This document shows, in pieces, positions 1-7,416 of a DNA stretch of 9,623 nt (its first letter is position 1; every line of letters begins with the position of its first letter). The notes below the pieces were generated by a model that saw only the letters and a program-made list of their open reading frames with translations, was not told where the DNA came from and ran no database searches. Source of the stretch: Candidatus Anoxychlamydiales bacterium (GTDB taxonomy: Bacteria > Chlamydiota > Chlamydiia > Chlamydiales > SM23-39); contig JAAKFW010000042.1 of NCBI GenBank assembly GCA_011064905.1, positions 1-9,623 on the forward strand. The letters are read 5' to 3'. Made by a program: the position numbers and the translations under genes.

Positions 1-2
1 GG

Positions 3-110
3 AAAAGATTTAATTTTAAGATGTCTGAGTGGCTTAGAGACGTTGGTGCAAAATCTCAGACAGGTAAAGAATTGTACATGATCATTCATGATGAGAGAAG
101 TTCTTTGTAG
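3..110 (+). CDS. 3' end of an unidentified reading frame, cut by the window edge
   Basis: An open frame runs from the left edge to a TAG at 108-110, giving about 35 residues with a protein-like mix (it contains SEWLRDVGAKSQTGKELY). I do not recognise the family. In DNA this AT-rich an open stretch of this length can occur by chance, so it may be the C-terminus of a real upstream gene or nothing. An internal ATG at 21-23 has no clear Shine-Dalgarno sequence. Its last 20 bases overlap the proposed 5' end of the decayed hicA in another frame, which argues that at most one of the two is intact there. Confidence 0.35.
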   Translation, partial: KRFNFKMSEWLRDVGAKSQTGKELYMIIHDERSSL

Positions 111-262
111 CTTAATATATGTATTGATCTGTTATAAAAGGTGGAAAAGACAGCCACACGAAATATAGAAAGGATAATAAAACAGTAATTATTCCTAATC
201 ATAAAGAATTAAAAAGAGGATTAGAAAAAGCTTTGTTAAAGTTTTTAAAGGAGATCAAATAA
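91..262 (+). pseudogene. hicA: hicA-like mRNA interferase toxin gene, frameshifted or 5'-broken
   Basis: From 128 to the TAA at 260-262 one frame encodes SVIKGGKDSHTKY followed by RKDNKTVIIPNHKELKRG and a basic C-terminal helix. This matches the HicA dsRBD-like fold, with the active-site His at codon 155-157 after the G..SH turn and the strand ending in IP-H-KE. HicA cleaves mRNA and is neutralised by HicB. This frame has an in-frame TGA at 125-127 and no ATG, GTG or TTG start before 233. The expected N-terminal helix is in another frame: ATG at 91-93 encodes MREVL, like the family's 'REV(I/L)..L' start. The distance from that Arg to the catalytic His, 21 residues, is what intact HicA proteins show, so a single +1 shift near 125-140 would restore a normal-length protein of about 57 residues. 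It is therefore most simply an inactivated toxin; programmed frameshifting or a sequencing error are alternatives. It overlaps hicB by one base. Confidence 0.6.
247..253 (+). promoter_or_regulatory. Shine-Dalgarno of hicB
   Basis: AAAGGAG lies eight bases before the ATG at 262, inside the end of the hicA reading frame. It is the strongest ribosome binding site in the window and fixes the hicB start. It also means hicB can be translated without intact hicA translation. Confidence 0.6.
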
Positions 263-687
263 TGCGTTATCATTTTAAAATGCATAAAGAAGGAAAGAGC
301 TTTTGGGCTGAATGTCTAGAACTTAAAGGCTGTATTACTCAAGGAAATTCTAAGGCAGAATTATTAGAAAATATGCAAGAAGCTCTTAATTTATACTTAG
401 AAGAGCCTGAAAATTCTTCATATTTAGCTCCTTTACCAAAAAAAATAAAAACAACTACTGCTTCTATAATTGAAGTTCACGTAGATCCTGAAATTGCCTT
501 TTCATTTTTGGTTAGATATTACAGAATTAAAAATAATATGACTCAAGCTGAATTAGCTAAAGAACTTGGCTTTAAGAGAATTTATAGTTATCAACGCCTT
601 GAGAGAAAATGTAATCCTACTCTTGAGACTATTTTTATGATAAAAAGTTTTTTTCCTGAATTTTCCATTGATTATGCACTTTCGTGA
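262..687 (+). CDS. hicB: HicB-family antitoxin with C-terminal helix-turn-helix
   Basis: This is a 141-residue protein of the usual HicB length. Residues 1-50 form the partial RNase H-like HicB fold: the strand pattern MRYHFKMHKEGKSFWAECLE, then 'LKGCITQG' and a helix with 'ALNLYLEE'. This half binds and blocks HicA. Residues about 88-135 form a Cro/XRE-type helix-turn-helix (MTQAELAKELGF, then YQRLERKCNPTLETI), which binds DNA and normally represses the hicAB operon. The start ATG overlaps the hicA stop (TAATG) and has an AAAGGAG site at good spacing. The frame is intact whereas its toxin partner is broken, so today it may act as an orphan antitoxin: a repressor, or a protection against another HicA in the cell (inference). 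The family call is firm; activity is not shown. Confidence 0.85.
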   Translation: MRYHFKMHKEGKSFWAECLELKGCITQGNSKAELLENMQEALNLYLEEPENSSYLAPLPKKIKTTTASIIEVHVDPEIAFSFLVRYYRIKNNMTQAELAKELGFKRIYSYQRLERKCNPTLETIFMIKSFFPEFSIDYALS

Positions 688-861
688 AAAATCTTAGATA
701 TTTCCCTAACTTATTTGTTTGATTTTTTTTTTATCTTTTACAGTACATTTAATGAATCTGTTTCTTTTAATGCTAAATTTAACTCTATTTTCCACGCTCT
801 TTCTTTGTTTTAAAATTTGACATTTTAATATTAGACGAAATGTGAGTATTTCTGCTTAATT

Positions 862-890
862 TTTACAAGAATTTGTTTCTGCTTTACAAA
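862..890 (+). promoter_or_regulatory. candidate promoter of the RHS gene
   Basis: TTTACA (862-867) and TACAAA (885-890) are separated by 17 bases and resemble a sigma-70/sigma-66 type promoter. A perfect TTGACA also occurs at 817-822, but no good -10 follows at 16-18 bases. Initiation near 897 would leave a short leader, which fits a start at 941 better than one at 911. In such AT-rich DNA chance matches are common. Confidence 0.3.
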
Positions 891-910
891 AAATATTTTA
901 TTTGTAAACA

Positions 911-3900
911 ATGTTTGTAAATTATTTTTTGATAGAAAAAATGCTACGTTTATTTCTTATTTTTTTCTTAGTTAATTTCCATATATTTGCAAACAATTTT
1001 GAAACAAATTTTCAAGCAACCGTTGCAGCAGAACCTTCAGTGGTGTTAGAAGGTTGTGTAAACTTAATGACAGGTCAGTTGTACATAAATGATGTTGATA
1101 TAATAGCAGAGGGAAAAGAGCCAATTTACTTTTCAAAATCTTATAGTAGCATGTTTCCTGCGTATTCTTTAGACACTATTATTGATAGGTGGTCTGAAAT
1201 TGAAGATGCCCTAAATGAGGGATGGGGAAGTGCTAAACATGTGATGACAAATATTGGATATGACACTGAGAGAAAAAAAGATAATTTGATTAGAACTAAT
1301 AGAAGAGTAGATGTATATGATCCAAACGGAACAATGTTGAGTTTTGAGTTTCCTCAAGTTAAACCACCTAAAAAAAATATTTGGGATTCCAAAGAAGAAA
1401 AAAAAGAAAAGAAACAAGAATTTGAAGATGAAAAAGCTAAAACAAGACCTTTAAAATTAATAGAAAATCAACACTTTTACCAAAGAGCTATTACGAATGC
1501 AAAGGACAACTATAAGAATACTACAGCTAAAGCTCATGGAGAGCATAATTTAAGAGTTAAGTCAGCTAACGGAACAATAATAAGACATTATTATAGAAAA
1601 GATGCTGCTTTTGGTCCCTATTCGCTAGAATGGGAAATTCTTCCAAATGGTAATAAACTTGAATATATAATAAAAGATTATGAGCTGAAAGAGATAAAAA
1701 GTAAAAGCCCAAGTGGCAAAATCTATGCCCGGTTGACATTAAATGAAACTTTTCAAAAAGATAAAACTATAGTAGTAGAGACTAATTCAAAAAAAACAAT
1801 CAAATATGAATATAAAAAAGAGAAAATAAAAGATGAAGGCGGCGTAAAAAAAGAAAAAACATTTTTAGGACATAAAACATCTCCATATGGAGATGAACAT
1901 TTTGAGTATCATAAAAATAAGTTTTTTTTATTAAAAACTTGTATTTACCCAAAAAATCGACTTTTTCAGATTGAGTATTACGACAATTATAAAAAAAAAG
2001 AATGGAAAAGAGTCTCGGAGCTCAAATCATATTTAGGTAAAGCTCAAAATTTAAAAACTCTTTACCGAATTTATTATGAACAAATACCTGAGTTAAACAA
2101 AACAAAAGGGCAAACAACTCTTATAGATGCAAACGGCAATCAAACTAAATATTTTTTTTCAACAAAACTTAGATTAGAAGGAATTGAAAGATTTGAAAAT
2201 ATTAATGGTAGCCAGAAGTTTAAGAATTTTGAAGAATTTATTTGGAGGGATAATGGTTTTTTTCTTGGTCAAATATATATCAATGAACATACGCAACGAA
2301 TAAAAGCGATAAGAAATATCTATGATGGAAATAATGGGAATATAATAAGCAAAATAACTTATGGAAATATATCTGGAAAATGTAATAAATCTATCGAGCT
2401 TGGGAGTGATAATTTACCCATAGATAATGGGATTGAAATGTATGTGAAAAATTATACATATAGCACTAATAATCAAATTAAATCTGAGATCGATCAAAAC
2501 TCTTATGGAACTGAATATACCTACCTTACAATGAAAATTCATGGAGAAAATTTTGAAACGAGTTTACCTTTAACAAAATTTACAATTTTTAACTCTGAGA
2601 TAAAGAAAAGAAATTTTTATTCATATGATAGCGATAATGTTCTAATAGAAGAGATTGAAGATAATGGAGTCTCTACACAAAAAGAGAATTTAGAGAGCGT
2701 AACTAGAAGGATAATTAAAAGAATTGCACCTCAAGTAAAAGAGCCATATGGTTTTGCCGAGTGTATTAAAGAGTATTATTATGACATAGATGAAAAAATA
2801 GAGAAGTTTCTAAAAAAAGAAAAATATGAATATTCAAAAAGCTGCAAAGTTATAAAAAAACATGTTTTTGGATCAGATGATGAACTGAAATATACTCTAA
2901 ATTATGAATATGATCCCAGGAATGATAATTTAATTTCTGAAACGGACCCCTTAGGAAGAAAAGCATTTTATAACTATGATGAAAATAGCAATAAAATTTA
3001 TGAAAAGACTTTTGCTAACAAGGAAATATATTTTGAATATGATCTATGTAATAGATTAGTTTCAAAAACGATTAAAGATAATAAGCAAAACTACATTGAA
3101 GAATATGAATATGATGCTAGGCATAATAAAATTTCTCAAAAGGATTTTTATGGAAATATCACTAGACTGAACTATGACTCTTTAGGAAACGTTATCGAAG
3201 AGATCTCTCCAAAAACTGAAGATTGTTTTGGCAAAGCTTCTTTTTCCAAAAAATGTTATGAATATGACGCGTTTTCTAGACAAATTAAAAAAACTGATGA
3301 AATGGGAAATTCAACAAATATTTCCTATAATATTTTCGATCAACCAATAAAAATTGAATATCAGGATGAAACTACTGAGGAATTTGAATATAACTTAGAT
3401 GGAACTCTAAAACATCATATAGATCAAATTAAAACAAAAATTGAGTATACATATGATTTTTTGAAAAGAGTTGTTTCTAAAAGAATAATATCTCCTACAA
3501 ACGATGTTTTATCAGAGGAGTTTTTTGAATATGATGTTTTTAATCTTATTTCAAAAACTGATCCAGCTGGAACTATCACAAAATATACTTATGATGGAGC
3601 CGGAAGAAAGATAAAAGAAGAAGTTTTTTCTAAGGCGCAATCACCTATAGCAAAAGAAGAGTTTTTTTATGATGAACTTGGGTTTTTAGAAAAAACTTTT
3701 AAAGCTGATTTATTATTTACCATTTATAAAAGAGATTTTCTTGGAAGAGTATTAGAAGAAAAACAAAAAGATATTAACTCTAATGATCTTAAAAAAGTTC
3801 AACTTCAATATGATGATAAAGAAAATAAAAAAATTATTATTTCAGATATATCCGGAAGTGAATCTAAAGAAACCAAGTCATTCGATTCACTAGATAGGCT

Positions 3901-6448
3901 TATAAAAGTTGAAGATCCCTTAAAAAATGCTACTACATATCTTTATGATGCCTTTTATAATGAAAAATTAGATCAAAAATCAAAAAGAATAACTGCGATT
4001 AATTCACTTAAGCAGAAAACTATTAGAGTTTTTGATTCATTAGATAGAGAAAGGATAATAGAAAATATCGATCCAAATGGCTCAACAATATCCTATGAAG
4101 AAAAGTTTTATGATGTTAACGGAAATTTAGCAAAGCAAGTAAGCTCGATTTATATAAATCCTAATGAAATATCAAAAACTACTACAACTATATGGCAATA
4201 CGATGAAATGAATAGGCTTACTGAATTAACAGAAGCTTATGGTTCAAAAAATTCAAAAACTACAGAATACTCTTATACCGATAAAGGACTAATAGAAAAA
4301 ATAATTAAACCTGATCTAAATATTTTGTCTTATGAATACGATCCTCTTGGAAATAATACAAGGATATATTCTTCAAAAAGAGATGTTGATAATCGTTTTG
4401 AATATAACAAGTTAAATCAAGTAGTATTAACAGAAGATTTTGAAAATTTTATTACAAGAAGAAAATATGATGTTTTTGGCAATATTCTAGAAGAGGGTTT
4501 ATCCAATGGTCTTTCAATTTCAAATGAATATGATCTTTTAAACAATAAAATAAAAACAATATTTCAAGATGGATCTTCTGTAGAATATAAATATGATCCG
4601 ATATATCTAAAAGAAATAATAAGAAAAGATAAAAATGGTTTTGAGTTATATAAACATGAATATTCAAATTATGATTTAGCAGGTAACTTATTAAAAGAAA
4701 ATTTGATCTTAGACTCAGGTGATGTTGAGTATTTCATTGATAAACTCTCTAGAGTAACAAAAATAAAAACCAAATTTCATGATCAACAAGTAGAGTACGA
4801 CGCAATTGGAAGAATATCCAATATCAGTTGGGATTATTTTTTAAAAGATACTTATAGTTATTCATATGACGATCTCAATCAGATCATTTCTGAAGCCGGA
4901 TTGTTTTCAAATAGTTATCAATTTGATTCACATAATAATAGACTACTCAAAAACGATGACTTGTATAAAGTAAATGATCTACATCAAGTAGATGCTAACG
5001 ATGATTTTGAATTTGAATATGATGAAAATGGAAATCTTATTAAAAAAATCTTCTCAAACGGCTCAGTTTTTTATGAATATGATTCTCTAGATAGATTAAT
5101 TAAAGTTACAGATCCTTCATTGTATGATTTGGAGTTTATATACGATCCATTTAATAGAAGAATAAGTAAAATCTCAAAATATATTTCATTTTTCCAGCTA
5201 GATGATTGTAAATACTTTTTATACGATGGCCAAAATGAGATTGGCTCATTTGATCAGAATTTCAATCAAAAAGAACTTAGAATTCTCTCTGATACTAATA
5301 AAGCTGAAATAGGATCAGCTATTTCGTTTGAGATTGATGGTTATATATATGCTCCACTTTATGATGTTTCAGGAAATCTTGTCTCTTTGATTTATAACTC
5401 TTCGTTATATGAACATTATAGATACTCAGTCTTTGGAGAAAGAAAGATTTTTTCCGGCTCAGGTTATGAAAAGAAAAAATCATCTATAAATAATCCCTGG
5501 CAGTTTTCTTCCAAAAGGATAGATGAAGAAACTAATCTTATCTACTACGGTAGAAGATATTACGATCCGATCTTAGGAAGATGGATTACTCCCGACCCAC
5601 AAGGTTTTGCAGATGGACCAAATCTATATGCGTTTTTGTTAAACGATCCTCTTACCAGGGTTGATTTATATGGGCTAATGATGTTTCCACCTATGATTGT
5701 AAATCAGAGCTATTCACAAGGTAATTATTTTTCTGAAAATAATTTTCCTCTTCCTCAAAGATCTTTTGATTCTAAGGAATTTAAAAAAAATATAGTAAAT
5801 TTTTTCTTTGAAGGAACTCAAACTCAAAAAATTCTTAATAATGAAGATCCTTCTAGAAAAATAAATGTAGGATCAAATGATTTTCAAGATGGCAGAAATA
5901 TAGGGGCTACTTTTGGTATTAGAACTTCTAGTCAAGAAGCAATAGAATATGGTAAAATAATATCTAATTATTCCGGTGGTAAAAGTGTTCATCTTTTACA
6001 TAATGAAACTAGAGGTGGTTTTTGGGATGTATCAAGAGCTGGATGTGAAGGGGTTTTTCATAAAGAAACCAAAAGTGTTAAAATGCAAAAAGAGATATGG
6101 ACAGATTATTTATCGAAATCAGATAAAAATTACTTGCATATTTGTCATAGTGAAGGAGCTATTATTACAAGAAATGCCCTAGAAGGGACTGATCCAGATT
6201 TAAGAAAAAGAATTGATGTTCTTGCTTTTGCTCCTGCTACGTATATTGATGAGAATTTATGTAATTCAAGAGAGCATTATGTGAGCAGAGACTTTGTTCC
6301 TTATCTGGACCTTGCGGGATATGCTCGTAACATAGATAGTATAGTTAGGATAAAGCCACATCCCAATGCAAATAAACTTGATCATAATTTTAATAGTCCT
6401 TCATATGAAAATTTTTTATTAGAGGGAATTAAAAATTATGCACAATAG
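911..6448 (+). CDS. secreted RHS/YD-repeat protein with C-terminal alpha/beta-hydrolase-like (DUF687-like) domain
   Basis: This is a very large exported protein (1845 codons). The signal peptide is clearest from Met11 at 941 (MLRLFLIFFLVNFHIFA, then NN), so 941 is a likely true start; neither start has a strong Shine-Dalgarno site. Residues about 28-75 form an N-terminal module with 'AAEPSVVLEGCVNLMTG'. Residues about 152-182 are Lys/Glu-rich. From about 665 to 1440 come some 30 YD/RHS repeats of the type (F/Y)EYDxxxNxxxK, expected to build the beta-barrel shell seen in RHS and Tc toxins. Residues 1528-1589 form the RHS core-associated block (RRYYDPILGRWITPDPQGF, NLYAF, ending D1585-LYGL). 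The last 256 residues hold the apparent payload: a 'FGIRTSSQEA' segment, a nucleophile elbow HSEGA with Ser1747, Asp1794 in SRDFVPYLD, and His1825 in LDHNFNSPSY. That is the canonical Ser-Asp-His order of alpha/beta hydrolases and resembles, from memory, chlamydial DUF687 proteins. Substrate unknown. The lipoprotein gene overlaps its end. The fold assignment of the repeats is secure; the enzyme activity is inference. Confidence 0.88.
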   Translation: MFVNYFLIEKMLRLFLIFFLVNFHIFANNFETNFQATVAAEPSVVLEGCVNLMTGQLYINDVDIIAEGKEPIYFSKSYSSMFPAYSLDTIIDRWSEIEDALNEGWGSAKHVMTNIGYDTERKKDNLIRTNRRVDVYDPNGTMLSFEFPQVKPPKKNIWDSKEEKKEKKQEFEDEKAKTRPLKLIENQHFYQRAITNAKDNYKNTTAKAHGEHNLRVKSANGTIIRHYYRKDAAFGPYSLEWEILPNGNKLEYIIKDYELKEIKSKSPSGKIYARLTLNETFQKDKTIVVETNSKKTIKYEYKKEKIKDEGGVKKEKTFLGHKTSPYGDEHFEYHKNKFFLLKTCIYPKNRLFQIEYYDNYKKKEWKRVSELKSYLGKAQNLKTLYRIYYEQIPELNKTKGQTTLIDANGNQTKYFFSTKLRLEGIERFENINGSQKFKNFEEFIWRDNGFFLGQIYINEHTQRIKAIRNIYDGNNGNIISKITYGNISGKCNKSIELGSDNLPIDNGIEMYVKNYTYSTNNQIKSEIDQNSYGTEYTYLTMKIHGENFETSLPLTKFTIFNSEIKKRNFYSYDSDNVLIEEIEDNGVSTQKENLESVTRRIIKRIAPQVKEPYGFAECIKEYYYDIDEKIEKFLKKEKYEYSKSCKVIKKHVFGSDDELKYTLNYEYDPRNDNLISETDPLGRKAFYNYDENSNKIYEKTFANKEIYFEYDLCNRLVSKTIKDNKQNYIEEYEYDARHNKISQKDFYGNITRLNYDSLGNVIEEISPKTEDCFGKASFSKKCYEYDAFSRQIKKTDEMGNSTNISYNIFDQPIKIEYQDETTEEFEYNLDGTLKHHIDQIKTKIEYTYDFLKRVVSKRIISPTNDVLSEEFFEYDVFNLISKTDPAGTITKYTYDGAGRKIKEEVFSKAQSPIAKEEFFYDELGFLEKTFKADLLFTIYKRDFLGRVLEEKQKDINSNDLKKVQLQYDDKENKKIIISDISGSESKETKSFDSLDRLIKVEDPLKNATTYLYDAFYNEKLDQKSKRITAINSLKQKTIRVFDSLDRERIIENIDPNGSTISYEEKFYDVNGNLAKQVSSIYINPNEISKTTTTIWQYDEMNRLTELTEAYGSKNSKTTEYSYTDKGLIEKIIKPDLNILSYEYDPLGNNTRIYSSKRDVDNRFEYNKLNQVVLTEDFENFITRRKYDVFGNILEEGLSNGLSISNEYDLLNNKIKTIFQDGSSVEYKYDPIYLKEIIRKDKNGFELYKHEYSNYDLAGNLLKENLILDSGDVEYFIDKLSRVTKIKTKFHDQQVEYDAIGRISNISWDYFLKDTYSYSYDDLNQIISEAGLFSNSYQFDSHNNRLLKNDDLYKVNDLHQVDANDDFEFEYDENGNLIKKIFSNGSVFYEYDSLDRLIKVTDPSLYDLEFIYDPFNRRISKISKYISFFQLDDCKYFLYDGQNEIGSFDQNFNQKELRILSDTNKAEIGSAISFEIDGYIYAPLYDVSGNLVSLIYNSSLYEHYRYSVFGERKIFSGSGYEKKKSSINNPWQFSSKRIDEETNLIYYGRRYYDPILGRWITPDPQGFADGPNLYAFLLNDPLTRVDLYGLMMFPPMIVNQSYSQGNYFSENNFPLPQRSFDSKEFKKNIVNFFFEGTQTQKILNNEDPSRKINVGSNDFQDGRNIGATFGIRTSSQEAIEYGKIISNYSGGKSVHLLHNETRGGFWDVSRAGCEGVFHKETKSVKMQKEIWTDYLSKSDKNYLHICHSEGAIITRNALEGTDPDLRKRIDVLAFAPATYIDENLCNSREHYVSRDFVPYLDLAGYARNIDSIVRIKPHPNANKLDHNFNSPSYENFLLEGIKNYAQ

Positions 6449-6968
6449 TAAAAGAGTAATTATGAGGCTTGTTAATTTAAGTATTATAGTAGTTTTGTTT
6501 TTTTGTAGCAGTTGTTCTAAAACAGAATACGAAAAAAAACGAGATCTAGAAAATAAAACAATTGGTCAGACCTGGAGACAGCTAGAAAAAGAAAAGAACC
6601 TTGTTCCTGCAGGTGAGGGTAAAAGTATAACCCCTGGAAGCGAATATATAGGGTTGTATTTTCAGTATTTTAATCCATTAACGATAGACGAAGCTAGAGA
6701 ACTAATTATATATGCAGCTGAAACGTTATTACATAATCTGAATGCAAATGAAAAATTAAATGAATTAATTACTCATCCCTATCCTATGAGCTGGATTGAA
6801 ATTAAAATATTTACATATAACCCAGATTATTCCGATATCCCTCCTCCTGGTATAAGTATCGTTAGATTTAGAAGAAAGAATTTAGAATACATAGCTATTG
6901 ATAAAAAGAATTTAGAAACAATCCATAAAGAAACATACGAAGAAGCATTAGAGAAACTGAAAAAATAA
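6438..6968 (+). CDS. small lipoprotein, likely partner or immunity protein of the RHS protein
   Basis: The 176-residue frame starts inside the last codons of the RHS gene (11-base overlap), so translation is probably coupled. An alternative ATG at 6462 (residue 9) gives a textbook lipoprotein signal, MRLVNLSIIVVLFFCSS before Cys26, and has AAAGAG five bases upstream. I favour Met9 for function but keep the longer frame. After lipidation the mature part begins CSKTEYEKKRDLENK and is a compact alpha/beta sequence with 'NPLTIDEARELIIYAAE', 'HPYPMSWIEIKIF' and 'DIPPPGISIVRFRRKNLEYI', ending in a charged helix. I do not recognise a characterised family. Its position directly after an RHS C-terminal domain is the slot normally taken by an immunity gene in polymorphic toxin loci. 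A lipid anchor suggests action in the periplasm or outer membrane, matching the exported RHS protein. Immunity, chaperone or anchor roles are inference. Confidence 0.8.
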   Translation: MHNSKRVIMRLVNLSIIVVLFFCSSCSKTEYEKKRDLENKTIGQTWRQLEKEKNLVPAGEGKSITPGSEYIGLYFQYFNPLTIDEARELIIYAAETLLHNLNANEKLNELITHPYPMSWIEIKIFTYNPDYSDIPPPGISIVRFRRKNLEYIAIDKKNLETIHKETYEEALEKLKK

Positions 6969-6977
6969 TTGATGTTA

Positions 6978-7006
6978 TTGCTATTGTTATGGGATGTTTT
7001 TGTAAT
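6978..7006 (+). promoter_or_regulatory. candidate promoter of the small membrane protein gene
   Basis: TTGCTA (6978-6983) and TGTAAT (7001-7006) are 17 bases apart in the 52-base gap after the lipoprotein gene. If used, transcription starts near 7013, which would favour translation from the second ATG at 7039. The match is moderate and could be chance. Confidence 0.35.
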
Positions 7007-7020
7007 AAATAAACTGGATA

Positions 7021-7398
7021 ATGAGAGAAATTAAAAATATGAACAATGTTTTACTAGAAAAAAGTATTATTAATGAAGAGATGCAAACCTTGAAAGATAA
7101 AAAGAAATTTAAAATTTATGCTATTTGCTTTAGCATTTTTTATATTATTATATTTCCCGTTTTATTAATAATGGTAGCAATGTCTTTCATGGTATTCGGT
7201 AGCGCTAAAACTTCAGCTATAGCGGGTTTAACTATGATTGGTTGTATATATTGTATCCCATCGTCTGTGCTTGTTACTATTCCTTTGTTAGTACTGAGAT
7301 ATTTTCGAGAAAAATATAGTAAGCCATTGTTATTTTGTCTGATACCTATTTATACCTTGATTTGTGTTTTTGTTGTAATGAACTTCCTCGATAGATAA
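7021..7398 (+). CDS. hypothetical small inner-membrane protein with three transmembrane helices
   Basis: This is a 125-residue protein of no family I recognise. Residues 1-30 are polar and charged (LEKSIINEEMQTLKDKKKF), then three hydrophobic segments follow at about 32-58, 65-92 and 102-122. Between helices 2 and 3 is a basic loop (RYFREKYSK), which by the positive-inside rule places this loop in the cytoplasm together with the basic N-terminal tail only if the hairpin is even; the topology therefore remains uncertain. The start at 7021 has little ribosome binding signal. Met7 at 7039 has GAGAG about eleven bases upstream and is an equally good start. It lies 52 bases after the lipoprotein gene on the same strand, so it could be the third gene of the RHS operon, but a promoter-like pair sits in the gap. 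No function is proposed. Confidence 0.65.
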   Translation: MREIKNMNNVLLEKSIINEEMQTLKDKKKFKIYAICFSIFYIIIFPVLLIMVAMSFMVFGSAKTSAIAGLTMIGCIYCIPSSVLVTIPLLVLRYFREKYSKPLLFCLIPIYTLICVFVVMNFLDR

Positions 7399-7413
7399 AT
7401 TAAAAATATCTAT
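7391..7413. terminator. weak AT-rich hairpin between convergent genes
   Basis: ATAGATA (7391-7397) and TATCTAT (7407-7413) form a 7-base dyad around a 9-base loop, in the 18-base gap where the membrane protein gene and fic converge. It starts within the upstream gene's stop region. It has only one G-C pair and no proper T tract on either side, so it is at best a weak bidirectional terminator. Confidence 0.2.
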
Positions 7414-7416
7414 AAT

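Noticed and set aside
20..60. Possible tRNA-Ser-like start (GATGTCTGAGTGGCTTA resembles an acceptor/D-arm).
   Set aside because: No anticodon arm, no GGTTCGAATCC-type T arm and no pairing acceptor 3' strand follow within 100 bases.
688..740. Intrinsic terminator after hicB, suggested by the T-rich run near 723-732.
   Set aside because: No stem of more than about four bases precedes the T run.
1211..1417. Minus-strand open frame opposite the RHS gene.
   Set aside because: It is Phe-rich because it mirrors Lys-rich codons of the RHS Lys/Glu segment; no start signal. The same applies to the minus-strand frame at 4452-4667.
5976..6182. Plus-strand 68-codon frame inside the RHS C-terminal domain.
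   Set aside because: The RHS frame here contains the conserved hydrolase motifs; the alternative frame has no ribosome site or recognisable sequence.
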